From positions 1 through 50,428 of the forward strand of contig JAUWNI010000012.1 of the NCBI GenBank assembly GCA_030612705.1: a stretch of 50,428 bases of DNA. Reading direction: 5' to 3'. The translations under genes were made by a program, and so were the position numbers. Origin of the DNA: Phycisphaerae bacterium (lineage in GTDB: Bacteria; Planctomycetota; Phycisphaerae; UBA1845; Fen-1342). Of the stretch, positions 23,574-32,688 are shown piece after piece. Each line of letters opens with the position of its first letter. Position 1 is the stretch's first letter. A model generated the notes under the pieces. The model saw only the letters and a list, made by a program, of their open reading frames with translations. It was not told the DNA's origin and did not search any database.

Positions 23574-25013
23574 CTATCCACCCGCCGGCACGTACTGTTG
23601 CCGACGCGGTTGGGCGGCGGTGCGACGCGACGGCCGGAAAAGCTCGCGCAGATGGCGACCGGCGAGCTTGGCGAGGTACCTGACTTGGTTCCAACTTATT
23701 GTCCGCAGATGCGTCCGCAGAAAGTATAGGATCGTGCCCGGGTCACGCTGGACGATCCGGTTAATCCGGCGGGCTTCGGCCACCAGGTCGTCACGGGAGT
23801 CGCTCCAGGGCAGTTTGACCCAGGGCCACGGGCCGTCGGTGCTCCAGTCACCCATCAGAGTCCCGGCCCGGCGGGCTTCGTCGTAAACCCGCGTGCCGGG
23901 CAGCGGGTAGAGAACCGCCACAGTCCCGATAATCGGCTTGTGCTTCAGCAGGAAGGCAATGGTTTCGTCGATAGTTTCCGACGTCTCGCCGGGCATGCCG
24001 ACCATGATCTCGCCGTAGCATGTGATGCCGACCTTCTTGGTAATGGTGACGGCCTGCTCGTTCATGGCGACAGTGGAGCGTTTGTTCATGCTGTCGAGCA
24101 TGATTTGCGAGCCGGACTCAAACCCGTAGATGATCCAGCGCACGCCGGCCCGCTTGAGCTTGCGCAGAATGGTTTCGTCCACGGAATTCACCCGGCTGCG
24201 GATTTTAATCCATAAGCGGTGCTTGCCGGCGACGAGCGCGTCGGCAACCGCGGCGCAGCGTTTCTTGTTGGCCGTAAAAGCGTCGTCCTGAACGTGAACG
24301 GACTTGACGCCACGACGGCGAAGATCGTCAAACTCGGTCATGACATGTTCGGCGCTGTGGAAGCGGTAGCGGCGATCGACCTTGAAGCAAAAGCTGCAAT
24401 CGTAGGGGCAGCCCCGACTGGTAATCATCACGTCGAGAGGGCCTCGAGCCGCCATATCCCAATATAGTTTGGCCTGGTAGTAGCGGTCGAGTAGCGTGCG
24501 ATCAATCTGAGGGAGGGTATCGATATCCTCGATGCTATCGGCCGGGTTGCAGATGATCTCATCGCCCCGACGATAGACCAGGCCGGGAACCTCGCTCTGG
24601 GCCCGTCGCCCGTCGATCATTTCCACCAAGTGGACGATGGCATGATCGCACTCGCCCTGCATGGCGTAATCAAATTGGGAGAGGTTTTCGAGCGTCCAGC
24701 GGGGCCACACGCTCGGGTGGGGGCCGCCGACGACCAAAGCGGCGTCGCGAACGTGGTCGCGGAGCCGCCTGGTGAGTTGGTGAAACCGGGCGACGCCGGG
24801 GGTGAAGCAGGTCAGCCCGACCATTTCGGGGCTGAAGTCGGCGATTTCCTGGAAATAGTTGTCGATTGCGGAAAAAGGCCCAGCATAGTCAAACACGCGA
24901 ACGTCGTAACCGGCGTGACGAAGCCCTGTGCCCAGGTTGCAGAGGTGCATGGGCGGATAGTAGCCCGTGCCCCTGTTCTGGGAGTTGTCGTAGGAAACCA
25001 GTGCGATTTTCAT
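23574..25013 (-). CDS. B12-binding radical SAM protein
   Basis: A 479-residue protein with an N-terminal cobalamin-binding Rossmann-type region (MKIALVSYDN..., HLCNLGTGLRHAGYDVRVFD, VGLTCFTPG, VVGGPHPSVWP) and a radical SAM core with CPYDCSFC (about 202-209) ligating the 4Fe-4S cluster. SVHVQDDAFTANKKRC, WIIYGFESGSQIMLDSMNK and GEIMVGMPGETSETI are typical of the elongator-like/B12 class. Such enzymes methylate or rearrange unactivated carbons; the substrate is unknown. The ATG at 25013 starts the Rossmann strand and has GGGAG upstream. The C-terminal 60 residues are basic and may contact membrane or nucleic acid. Confidence 0.88.
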   Translation of the reverse strand: MKIALVSYDNSQNRGTGYYPPMHLCNLGTGLRHAGYDVRVFDYAGPFSAIDNYFQEIADFSPEMVGLTCFTPGVARFHQLTRRLRDHVRDAALVVGGPHPSVWPRWTLENLSQFDYAMQGECDHAIVHLVEMIDGRRAQSEVPGLVYRRGDEIICNPADSIEDIDTLPQIDRTLLDRYYQAKLYWDMAARGPLDVMITSRGCPYDCSFCFKVDRRYRFHSAEHVMTEFDDLRRRGVKSVHVQDDAFTANKKRCAAVADALVAGKHRLWIKIRSRVNSVDETILRKLKRAGVRWIIYGFESGSQIMLDSMNKRSTVAMNEQAVTITKKVGITCYGEIMVGMPGETSETIDETIAFLLKHKPIIGTVAVLYPLPGTRVYDEARRAGTLMGDWSTDGPWPWVKLPWSDSRDDLVAEARRINRIVQRDPGTILYFLRTHLRTISWNQVRYLAKLAGRHLRELFRPSRRTAAQPRRQQYVPAGG

Positions 25014-25146
25014 GGGCCAAGCTCCCGGCGGTCGGACCATGGCAGGGCTGCATTTCCATGATCGAAACGGGTTCCGGGCAGGCGGAACCTCTCTGTGCTA
25101 TCGGATAGAACCACCCCACGCTTTATCGGCCGAGCTCCGTGCCCGA

Positions 25147-25343
25147 TGTAGCGGCCGACCCCCAGTGGCGGCCGTGGAATATCAGGCGTAGTTCCGGCTT
25201 CCACGACCGCCAGGGGGGCGGCCGCGGCTATCGGCGTGAAACACTTCAAGTGGAAACGGCACTAGTGCATCGCCACATATCATTTGATGGGTGGCTCGGG
25301 CGTCCCGCCCGAGATTTCCACAGGCGAGACGCCTGTGCCACCC
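25147..25343. repeat. Two adjacent palindromic modules
   Basis: At 25147-25228, GTAGCGGCCGACCCCCAGTGGCGGCCGTGG pairs imperfectly with CCACGACCGCCAGGGGGGCG GCCGCGGCTA. At 25289-25343, GGGTGGC and GCCACCC bracket two hairpins, CTCGGGCG-tcc-CGCCCGAG and ACAGGCG-aga-CGCCTGT, a four-arm layout. These fill the 25014-25392 gap and no gene is seen. Confidence 0.7.
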
Positions 25344-25392
25344 TTAATATTATCCATCATTCCATGTGTGGCGGAGCACCAGCAGTGCGGCG

Positions 25393-26409
25393 TTAATTGA
25401 CGGTCCAGGTATCGCCGGCGTTGAACAGACTTTCGAGCGTGCCCTCGCCGAGCTTCTCGGTGGCCTCCCCGATCTGGTTCATCAGCAAGTTTTCATAGGC
25501 CGGCTCTTCCACGTCGCGGAAGACCCCCACCGGTTCGGGGTAGTCCGGAAAGTGCATCCGCGACAGCAGATACGCCAGGGTCGGCTCCGGTGCTTTTTCA
25601 TCGTGGATCAGCAGGTCGTTAACCGCGATCCCCTTGCCGCGTTCGACCACTTCCGGCGTGATGCCGTTGAGCCGGATGCCCTTGTCCCGGTCCTTCCCGA
25701 AGATCATCGGTTTGCCGTGTTCGAGGTAGAGCACGTTGTCGAGCTTGGTCTTGCGGTCGGAGGCGAAGCTGTAGGCTCCGTGGTTGTAGACGTTGCAGTC
25801 TTGATAGATCTCGACGAAGGCGGTGCCTTTGTGCTCGGACGCCCGGCGCAGGACGGTTTGCATGCACTGCACGTCGACGTCAACGCAACGAGCGATGAAA
25901 GTGACCTCGGCCCCGATCGAAATGCAGATCGGGTGGATCGGGTAGTCGATCGTGCCCCAGGGCGAGGACTTGGTCTTTTTGCCGAACTCGGTGGTCGGCG
26001 AGTACTGCCCCTTCGTCAGGCCGTAGATGCGGTTGTTGAAGAGCACGATCTTGAGCCCGATGTTCTTGCGGATCGTGTGGATCAGGTGATTGGTGCCGAT
26101 GCTCAGGCCGTCGCCGTCCCCGGTGATCACCCAGACGTTGAGGTCGGGGTTGGCGATCTTGATGCCGGTGGCGATCGAGGGGGCCCGGCCGTGGATGCCG
26201 TGGAAACCAAAGGTGTCCATGTAGTATGGAAAGCGGCTGGAGCAGCCGATCCCGGAGACGAAGACGGTGTTTTCCTTGGTGGCCCCGGTTTCGGCGAGGA
26301 CTTTCTGCATCTGGTTGAGGATCGAGTAGTTTCCGCAGCCCGGACACCACTTCACCTCTTGGCTGCTCTTGAAATCCCTGGCGCTCAGCGCGGTATCGGT
26401 GGAACTCAC
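25393..26409 (-). CDS. korB: 2-oxoacid:ferredoxin oxidoreductase, beta (TPP) subunit
   Basis: Thiamine-diphosphate subunit of a 2-oxoglutarate/pyruvate-type ferredoxin oxidoreductase that oxidatively decarboxylates a 2-oxoacid with CoA, or runs in reverse. At 338 residues it has WCPGCGNYSIL (Cys22, Cys25), FVSGIGCSSRFPYY, HGRAPSIATGIK, the TPP motif WVITGDGDGLSIGTNH (about 92-107), and NNRIYGLTKGQYSPT. The long C-terminal tail matches the KorB group. The GTG start has GGAGG upstream, embedded in the last codons of korA, so the two are translationally coupled. With korA it forms a two-gene operon. Confidence 0.93.
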   Translation of the reverse strand: MSSTDTALSARDFKSSQEVKWCPGCGNYSILNQMQKVLAETGATKENTVFVSGIGCSSRFPYYMDTFGFHGIHGRAPSIATGIKIANPDLNVWVITGDGDGLSIGTNHLIHTIRKNIGLKIVLFNNRIYGLTKGQYSPTTEFGKKTKSSPWGTIDYPIHPICISIGAEVTFIARCVDVDVQCMQTVLRRASEHKGTAFVEIYQDCNVYNHGAYSFASDRKTKLDNVLYLEHGKPMIFGKDRDKGIRLNGITPEVVERGKGIAVNDLLIHDEKAPEPTLAYLLSRMHFPDYPEPVGVFRDVEEPAYENLLMNQIGEATEKLGEGTLESLFNAGDTWTVN

Positions 26410-26411
26410 GG

Positions 26412-28289
26412 CTATTTACCTCCGAGTAGTTCGTTTGCTTTTTTGACGATGTCGTTGATCTTGAACGGCAGACCCTGAACCTTGTTAAGCCCGAGGGTAT
26501 CGACCTTATAATGTGCTTGCAGCAGGAAGCGCAACTGCCCGGCGTTCAACTCGCATACCAGGATCTTTTTGAAGCGTTTCAGGATGTCGCCCACGTTGCT
26601 CGGCATCGGGTTGAGCCATCGCATGTGCATGTGCCCGATCTTACGATCCGCTTCGATGAGATACTTGGCCGCTTGACGCATGGCCCCGTAAGTTCCGCCC
26701 CACGATACCAGCAGCAGGTCGCCGTTCTTATTGCCGAAGACCTTCTGGTCCGGGATGTCGCGGGCGATGTTGGCCAGCTTTTGGGCCCGCAGATTAGTCA
26801 TGCGCTCATGATTTTCGGGGAAGTGGCAGACACCGCCCGTAATGTGCTCCTTTTCGAGCCCGCCGATGCGGTGCTGCATGCCGGGCGTGCCGGGGATGGC
26901 CCACGGCCGCGCGCCGTTCTCGTCGCGCTGATAGGGCTGGAACGTCTCGGGGTCGTCGGCGTGCTTGATTTCGATCGGTTTCAGTTCACTAGGTTCGGGG
27001 ATCCGCCATGGGGCGGAGCAGTTGGCCAGATAGCCGTCGCTCAGCATGAAGACGGGGGTCATGTACTTGACCGCGACGCGCACGGCTTCGATCGCGGTAT
27101 CGAAACAGGCGGCCGCCCAACGGGCGGCGATGACCGGGACGGGGCAATCGCTGTTTCGCCCGAGCACGGACTGCCAGAGATCGGCCTGTTCGGTTTTCGT
27201 CGGTAGGCCGGTGCTGGGGCCGCCGCGCTGTACGTTCACGATCACGCAGGGCAACTCGGTCATCACGGCCAGCCCGATCGCTTCCTGCTTGAGGGCCGAG
27301 CCCGGGCCGCTGGTGCCGGTGACGGCGATGTTGCCGGCATATGCGGCGCCGATGACGGCGTTCATCGCGGCGATCTCGTCCTCGGCCTGGAAGGTACGCA
27401 CGTCGTAGTTCTTGTAATACGACAATTCGTGCAGGATGTCGCTCGCCGGGGTGATCGGATAGCTACCGTAAAAGAGTGGCTTCTTCGCGAGCTTAGCGGC
27501 GGTGACGAAGCCGAGTGCCGTGGCCTGGTTGCCGGTCAGGCTGCGATACTTGCCCGGTTTCAGGTCGGCGCGATCGACCTTGTAGCGCACGGGGAAGATC
27601 TCGGCGGTCTCGCCGAAGTTGTATCCGGCCTTGAGCGCCAGCGTGTTGGCGATGGCCACCGCGGGCACCCTCGCGAACTTGGTTTCGATCCAGTGCAGCG
27701 TGGTGTCGAGGGGACGGTCGTAGAGCCAGAACGCGAGCCCGAGCGCGTAGAAGTTCTTGCAGCGCGCGGCTTGCTTCGTGCCGAGGCCGGTATCCTTGAC
27801 CGCTTCCAACACCTGATCGGTGATCGGGATTTTGTAGACGCGGTAACGGCTCAGTTCGTCCGTCTCAAGCGGGTTGGTCTCGAACTTGGCCCGCTGCAAG
27901 TTGGACTTGGTGAATTCAGAGGTGTTGATAATCAGGATGCCGCCCTCGGCGAGTTCCTTCAGGTTCATCTTCAGGGCCGCCGGGTTCATCGCGATCAGGG
28001 CGTCGACCTCGTCCCCCGGCGTGTAGACCGTGTGGCTGCCGAAGTTGACCTGAAAGCCGGACACGCCGCCGAGCGTCCCGGCCGGTGCTCGAATCTCTGA
28101 GGGATAGTCTGGAAACGTGCTGATGTCGTTCCCGAAGACCGCCGTCGTGTTGGTGAACTGCGTGCCCGCGAGTTGCATTCCGTCGCCGGAATCACCCGCG
28201 AAACGCACGGCCGCGTGCGGCAGTTCCTTGATCCCTTTTTCCGCGGCGCTGGTTGCCGCACTTTCCTTTTTCTTAGTTGCCGTACTCAT
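26412..28289 (-). CDS. korA: 2-oxoacid:ferredoxin oxidoreductase, fused gamma-alpha subunit
   Basis: A 625-residue partner of the beta subunit. The N-terminal gamma domain (about 25-205) shows VRFAGDSGDGMQLAGTQFTN and the MNPAALKMNLKELAEGG region. The alpha domain from about 250 has GNQATALGFVTAAKLAKKPL, YGSYPITPASDILHELS, FQAEDEIAAMNAVIGAAYAG and GTSGPGSALKQEAIG, then NVQRGGPSTGLPTKTEQADL. Together they bind CoA and the 2-oxoacid. The fused layout is typical of the KorAB group with 2-oxoglutarate preference, although the substrate was not tested. The ATG at 28289 is chosen over a GTG at 28304. Only two bases separate its stop from the korB start. Confidence 0.93.
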   Translation of the reverse strand: MSTATKKKESAATSAAEKGIKELPHAAVRFAGDSGDGMQLAGTQFTNTTAVFGNDISTFPDYPSEIRAPAGTLGGVSGFQVNFGSHTVYTPGDEVDALIAMNPAALKMNLKELAEGGILIINTSEFTKSNLQRAKFETNPLETDELSRYRVYKIPITDQVLEAVKDTGLGTKQAARCKNFYALGLAFWLYDRPLDTTLHWIETKFARVPAVAIANTLALKAGYNFGETAEIFPVRYKVDRADLKPGKYRSLTGNQATALGFVTAAKLAKKPLFYGSYPITPASDILHELSYYKNYDVRTFQAEDEIAAMNAVIGAAYAGNIAVTGTSGPGSALKQEAIGLAVMTELPCVIVNVQRGGPSTGLPTKTEQADLWQSVLGRNSDCPVPVIAARWAAACFDTAIEAVRVAVKYMTPVFMLSDGYLANCSAPWRIPEPSELKPIEIKHADDPETFQPYQRDENGARPWAIPGTPGMQHRIGGLEKEHITGGVCHFPENHERMTNLRAQKLANIARDIPDQKVFGNKNGDLLLVSWGGTYGAMRQAAKYLIEADRKIGHMHMRWLNPMPSNVGDILKRFKKILVCELNAGQLRFLLQAHYKVDTLGLNKVQGLPFKINDIVKKANELLGGK

Positions 28290-28622
28290 TGCACCAATTC
28301 TCACCTAGGTCGGCACGCGGCGGCCACGCGGCGCGCCTGTGCCGGCAAGAAGTATTAAACGGAAACCAGCTTGAGGAATGCGACGCTCCGACTGTTTCGC
28401 ATGATGACCTCAAGTTCCCTTCGGCTCTCCAAGGCAGAATCACTTATGCTATCTTTTAGCGGCCTCGATGGCTAGGAGTATTGCCGCGGAATCGATGAAA
28501 ATCCTGCTAAAACTGAGCCCGGTCACGGCGCGGCGCGATGCCTTGTCCGACTAATCCGCCTGCCTTAGACTCCGCCAGGCTTGCGAACGGAATTCAACCC
28601 GGCTCCAGGACGGGAACTAGTC
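28290..28622. other. Divergent intergenic region between korA and dapL
   Basis: A 333-base gap between a minus-strand and a plus-strand operon, so promoters for both should lie here. AT-rich words (TATGCTATCTTTTAG near 28447-28461) could be part of a promoter. I see no gene, hairpin array or recognisable RNA element. Confidence 0.3.
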
Positions 28623-29792
28623 ATGAAGTTTCAACCCACCGAGCGTATCAAGGCCCTGCCGCCGTATATTTTCGTCGAGCTCAACCGCAAGAAACGGGTT
28701 CTGATCGACGCCGGCCACGACGTCATCGAGCTCGGCATCGGCGACCCGGAACGGCCCACCTACCGGTTCATCGTCGATCGGCTCAAGCAGGCCGCCGAGG
28801 ATCCCGCCAACCACCGCTATATGCTCCTGTACGGCTGCCCCGGTTTCCGCCGACAGGCCGCCGAGTTCTTCGAGCAGCGTTACGGCGTCACGCTTGAGCC
28901 GAATACCGAGATACTGACGCTGATCGGCTCGAAGGAGGGTATCGGCCACCTGCCGCCGGCGGTTGTGAATCCGGGCCGGGGTGTATTGGTGCCGAATCCG
29001 GGGTATCCGGCGTATCGCGCGACGACGCTCTTCGCCGACGGTGTGCCGCACGACCTGCCGCTGAGCGAGGAGCGGGGCTGGTTGCCGGATCTGGAAGCCG
29101 TGCCGGCGGATGTCGCCCGCAACACCGTGCTGATGTACCTGAATTATCCGAACAATCCGACCGGGGCGTGTGCGTCGCTCGAATTCTTCGAGCGAGCGTT
29201 GGCGTTTGCCCGTAAGCACGAGATCATCCTCGCCCACGACGCCGCCTACAACGAGATGTATTTCGGCGAGGAGCGGCCGCCCAGCATTCTCCAGCTTCCG
29301 GGGGCAAAGGACATCGCGATCGAGTTTCACTCGACCTCGAAGACCTTCAACATGACGGGCTGGCGCATCGCGTTTGCCGCTGGGAACAAAGACGTGCTGG
29401 CCGCCCTCGGTAAGATCAAGTCCAACATCGACAGCGGCCAGTTCGCGGCGGTTCAGGAAGCCGGCATCGCGGCCTACGCCGGCTTCGACCGACCCGAGTT
29501 GCACGAAAGCCGGGCGATGTACCACGAACGGGCGAAAGTCATGGCCGCGGGGTTGCGGGAAGCAGGCTTTCGTGCCGCCGAGCCGCGGGCAACATTCTAC
29601 GTCTGGGCCGGCGTACCCTCCGGGTACAATTCAACCTCCGCGGCCAACAAGCTGCTCGAAGAGGCCCACGTCGTCGGCGTGCCCGGCCATGGCTTCGGCA
29701 CCATGGGTGAGGGCTACATCCGCTTTGCGGTAACCGTCGACCTCGACCGTACTCGTACAGCCCTGAAGAGAATCAAGGCATTGAAGTGGTAG
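28623..29792 (+). CDS. dapL: LL-diaminopimelate aminotransferase-like enzyme
   Basis: A 389-residue class I/II PLP aminotransferase that best fits LL-diaminopimelate aminotransferase, which makes LL-DAP directly from tetrahydrodipicolinate for lysine and peptidoglycan synthesis. Motifs: VIELGIGDPERPT, YGCPGFRRQAAEFF, GSKEGIGHLPPAVVNPG, PNPGYPAYRATTLF, YLNYPNNPTGA, and the PLP Lys240 in STSKTFNMTGWRIAF. DapL is the usual route in planctomycetes. The ATG at 28623 begins MKFQPTERIKALPPYIF as the family does. Its stop overlaps the folK GTG by seven bases, giving a two-gene operon. A broader aminotransferase activity cannot be excluded. Confidence 0.86.
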   Translation: MKFQPTERIKALPPYIFVELNRKKRVLIDAGHDVIELGIGDPERPTYRFIVDRLKQAAEDPANHRYMLLYGCPGFRRQAAEFFEQRYGVTLEPNTEILTLIGSKEGIGHLPPAVVNPGRGVLVPNPGYPAYRATTLFADGVPHDLPLSEERGWLPDLEAVPADVARNTVLMYLNYPNNPTGACASLEFFERALAFARKHEIILAHDAAYNEMYFGEERPPSILQLPGAKDIAIEFHSTSKTFNMTGWRIAFAAGNKDVLAALGKIKSNIDSGQFAAVQEAGIAAYAGFDRPELHESRAMYHERAKVMAAGLREAGFRAAEPRATFYVWAGVPSGYNSTSAANKLLEEAHVVGVPGHGFGTMGEGYIRFAVTVDLDRTRTALKRIKALKW

Positions 29793-30292
29793 AGAAACAC
29801 AAGCGTAAATCGGCTGAGCGTGGTCGAACGGGTGTGTATATCGGCCTCGGATCAAACCTCGGGGATCGCGAGACGACGATCCGGGCCGCCCTGCATGATC
29901 TCGAAAGACACGGCGATATCCGCGTTATCCGCTGTTCGACGTTGCTCGAGACCGATCCGGTCGGCGGTCCGCCGGGCCAGCCGCGCTACCTCAACGCCGT
30001 CGCCGAGCTGGACACCGAGCTGTCACCCCGCGAGTTACTTGCCCGGATGCACGAGATCGAACGCCGGCACGGCCGCAAGCGCGGCGTGGCAAACGGCCCG
30101 CGCACGCTCGACCTTGATTTGCTGCTGTACCACGAGCGTGTGATTGACGAACGCGACCTGACCGTCCCGCACCCCAGAATGTGGGAGCGCCCGTTCGTCA
30201 TGCAGCCGTTGGAAGAAATCTGCGACGCGCGGCTGCTCGCGGAGCACCGAAAGATGCCACACACAGAGCCGGTCTGTCCTCGGCCCGGTTGA
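29786..30292 (+). CDS. folK: 2-amino-4-hydroxy-6-hydroxymethyldihydropteridine diphosphokinase
   Basis: Transfers pyrophosphate from ATP to 6-hydroxymethyl-dihydropterin in folate synthesis. The 168-residue product has GVYIGLGSNLGDRE, LLETDPVGGPPGQPRYLNAV, EIERRHGRKRG, and the metal-binding motif GPRTLDLDLLLY, ending PHPRMWERPFVMQPL, all classical HPPK signatures. Translation starts at a GTG that overlaps the dapL stop, consistent with coupling; the first ~14 residues are basic and not conserved. No other folate genes are in view. Confidence 0.93.
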   Translation: MVEKHKRKSAERGRTGVYIGLGSNLGDRETTIRAALHDLERHGDIRVIRCSTLLETDPVGGPPGQPRYLNAVAELDTELSPRELLARMHEIERRHGRKRGVANGPRTLDLDLLLYHERVIDERDLTVPHPRMWERPFVMQPLEEICDARLLAEHRKMPHTEPVCPRPG

Positions 30293-30358
30293 CCGGCGTG
30301 AGGACACGCCAACTCTGCTCAGACGATGGCAAACGTCGCTTCGCACAACCTGCCCAAC

Positions 30359-31219
30359 TTACGTTTCAAGCGACGCGATCCTTACAGATAGGGTCAACTC
30401 GTCGTGAACGCGTTGAGCGAATGTATCCGCCTGCTGCCGATCGTCGAATAGTTGGAAAAAGGTCGAACCGGAGCCGGTCATCCGGACCCGACCGTTCGAT
30501 AGCCGAAACAATTCATCAAACACCACGATTAGGTTCGCATTCGTGGCCAGCGCCGCTGGTTCCAAATCATTGAAAAGAAGCGGCATCATCCGTTCCGCGG
30601 ACTCGGCATGATTTAGAACCTCGTTCGGCGACGGACGGCCAGGATGCGAGCCCAGCCGATCCCATGCCGCGTAAACATCGCGCGTCGTGGAATGGATCGC
30701 GGGCAGAATCAGGACGGCCCAGCCGGTCAGCGCGCGGTTCAGGTCTTCGACCCGTTCGCCGCGGCCGCGGACGACGCAGAGCGGCGTGTGGAAGAAGAGA
30801 GGCACGTCGGAACCGATTTCGGCACCAATCCGCGCCAGTTTGGCGGCGGGTAGTCCGATTTCCCACAATTCGTTGAGCAGCATCAGCACGGTGGCGGCGT
30901 TGGAACTCCCGCCGCCGAGGCCGGCACCGGCGGGGATTCGTTTTTCCAACGTGATATGAACGCCGCGATCGCGTATGCCCGTAGCTTTGATCAGTTGTTG
31001 TACTGCCAGCAGGGCGAGGTTCGTTTCATCACAGGGAATGGATGTATCATTACAAGAAAGCGTCAGCCGCCCGTCATCGCGTGGCGTAACGCTCACCGTG
31101 TCATAGAGGCCGACGCGCACGACAAGCGATTCGATCTCGTGGAATCCGTCGGGCCGCGCGTCTCCGACGCACAGCGTCAGGTTGATCTTCGCGGGCGATT
31201 GTCGACTTGCGGGGCTCAT
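30359..31219 (-). CDS. ispE: 4-diphosphocytidyl-2-C-methyl-D-erythritol kinase
   Basis: Phosphorylates CDP-methylerythritol in the non-mevalonate isoprenoid pathway. A 286-residue GHMP kinase with SPAKINLTLCV, the substrate loop DGFHEIESLVVRVGLYDTV, and the ATP-binding motif PAGAGLGGGSSNAATVLM. GSDVPLFFHTPLCVVRGRGE and MTGSGSTFFQLFD complete the fold. The ATG at 31219 is preferred because homology starts near SPAKIN, but no ribosome site is clear, and a TTG at 31261 abuts a terminator. It lies just downstream of that terminator, so it probably needs its own promoter or readthrough. Confidence 0.92.
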   Translation of the reverse strand: MSPASRQSPAKINLTLCVGDARPDGFHEIESLVVRVGLYDTVSVTPRDDGRLTLSCNDTSIPCDETNLALLAVQQLIKATGIRDRGVHITLEKRIPAGAGLGGGSSNAATVLMLLNELWEIGLPAAKLARIGAEIGSDVPLFFHTPLCVVRGRGERVEDLNRALTGWAVLILPAIHSTTRDVYAAWDRLGSHPGRPSPNEVLNHAESAERMMPLLFNDLEPAALATNANLIVVFDELFRLSNGRVRMTGSGSTFFQLFDDRQQADTFAQRVHDELTLSVRIASLET

Positions 31220-31264
31220 ACGGTCGTCAGCATGTGAGCAGGGGGAGTCGTGGTCAAGCAATGG

Positions 31265-31295
31265 AAAAAGACCGCGGAGGGCTGAGCCTCCGCGG
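31265..31295 (-). terminator. Rho-independent terminator between the dockerin protein gene and ispE
   Basis: On the minus strand, CCGCGGAGG and CCTCCGCGG form a perfect 9-bp stem around a six-base loop, followed by five U residues (plus-strand AAAAA at 31265-31269). It lies about 35 bases after the stop of the dockerin protein gene. Confidence 0.8.
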
Positions 31296-31329
31296 CAGGT
31301 CTAAGCGCGACGTTCCGGTCCCAGGCGGA

Positions 31330-32400
31330 TTACGGGCAGGCGGTCCCGTAAACGGACAATAGCGCCGCCAAATCGGCCAGATCGATCGAACCATCTTGGT
31401 TGATGTCGGCGGCCGGGTTATAGTTGGGGTCACCTTCGGCGGTGCCATATGAAGCCAGCAGTTCCGCCAAGTCGCTCAAATCGATGAACCCGTCACCATT
31501 GACGTCCTCGGGACATTCGGGTTCCTCATCCGCAGTGCCCAGCAGGTACGTCTGCCAGCCGAATTCGTCCATCAGATCATACATGTACATCCAGTACCAC
31601 TGCTCTTGTTCGAGCATCGGCATCAGCAGCTCAAACACGTCTTCGGCCTGGATACCGGGACCGTACGCGCAGAACCACCGCACGCCGCCCTGCGGTCGCG
31701 GCTCGCCGTGCGGGTCCATGAATACGTATTCGTAATACCACTCGCCGGTGTGCGGCGGGGCGAAAAACACGGGCGGCACATCGATATCGATGGGACTGAT
31801 CTCCGGGAAGATCATGATTTCGGTAATGGCGAAGGTGTCGATGGGGCCGTTGTGAGTGCAGTCGATTAGTTCGAGCACCCAGGGCTCACTATTCGCCCGC
31901 ACGCAGTTGCTGTCGCCCTCGTGCGGAATACTTTCCTCGCCGAGCGGTCCGTCTCCGCGACCGGTGACAACCAGCTCGAAGACTTCCCAGTCCGGCTGGG
32001 GATCTAGCGTGGCGGTAAAGGTGATCGAGCCGTCGGGGTTGGTCACTTTTTCGACACGCCCGCCGACCAGTGTCGACTGGCTGTTCCCATTGTTGTAGTA
32101 GCCGGCGGCCCCGTTGGCGTCGAAATCCCTGCCGGTTGGCGGCCAGATCGTCAGCTTCACGGTCTTGACGTTCTCGGGAATGTGAAGATTGGCGACTGCA
32201 ATCCAGATTCTGGTCCCCGGGGTCGTGGGCACCGGGGTGTCGGGCAGTTGCCATGGGTCGGGGTCGGCCCCCCATGGGTTCGTATTGCCGGGATCCTCGG
32301 TCGCAATCTTGGTTGGCCATCCCGCCAACGTGGCCGGCACCGCGGCGATCAGCAGTGCGATAACGATGACATGTCGGAAATGTTGCAGTCGGGTGTTCAT
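31330..32400 (-). CDS. Exported protein with C-terminal dockerin-like repeats
   Basis: A 356-residue secreted protein. It begins with a basic N-terminus and hydrophobic core (VIVIALLIAAVPATLAG), a likely Sec signal peptide. The middle is acidic and Trp/Tyr-rich with no recognised domain. The C-terminus has two dockerin type I-like calcium-binding repeats, DVNGDGFIDLSDLAELLASY and DINQDGSIDLADLAALLSVY, ending YGTACP. Such ends are common on planctomycete exported proteins, where their binding partner is not settled. GGAG six bases before the ATG at 32400 supports the start. A strong terminator follows. Confidence 0.75.
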   Translation of the reverse strand: MNTRLQHFRHVIVIALLIAAVPATLAGWPTKIATEDPGNTNPWGADPDPWQLPDTPVPTTPGTRIWIAVANLHIPENVKTVKLTIWPPTGRDFDANGAAGYYNNGNSQSTLVGGRVEKVTNPDGSITFTATLDPQPDWEVFELVVTGRGDGPLGEESIPHEGDSNCVRANSEPWVLELIDCTHNGPIDTFAITEIMIFPEISPIDIDVPPVFFAPPHTGEWYYEYVFMDPHGEPRPQGGVRWFCAYGPGIQAEDVFELLMPMLEQEQWYWMYMYDLMDEFGWQTYLLGTADEEPECPEDVNGDGFIDLSDLAELLASYGTAEGDPNYNPAADINQDGSIDLADLAALLSVYGTACP

Positions 32401-32688
32401 GATCAACTCCTTCTTTCGAGGCTCGCGACGCCGTGATATTCGGCGGGGTGATGCGAGCGGGACACTGAAAAAAACATGCGGCGTTGCACGTCTGTCGCGC
32501 TAGATGACGTGTGGGGATTGCGGGCGGCTGTTTTGGAAGCGGTAACGGTTCGGGAATGATGTAGCGGCCCGCGCCACGCCGTCCGTAATAGGCCGGAAAC
32601 GCCCCTTTTGGCGTACCGCCGGCGAGGCCCCCGCCGCGACATGACTTTTACGGCGGAGTGATATGCGAAAGGCCGTGTGGGGTTTGCG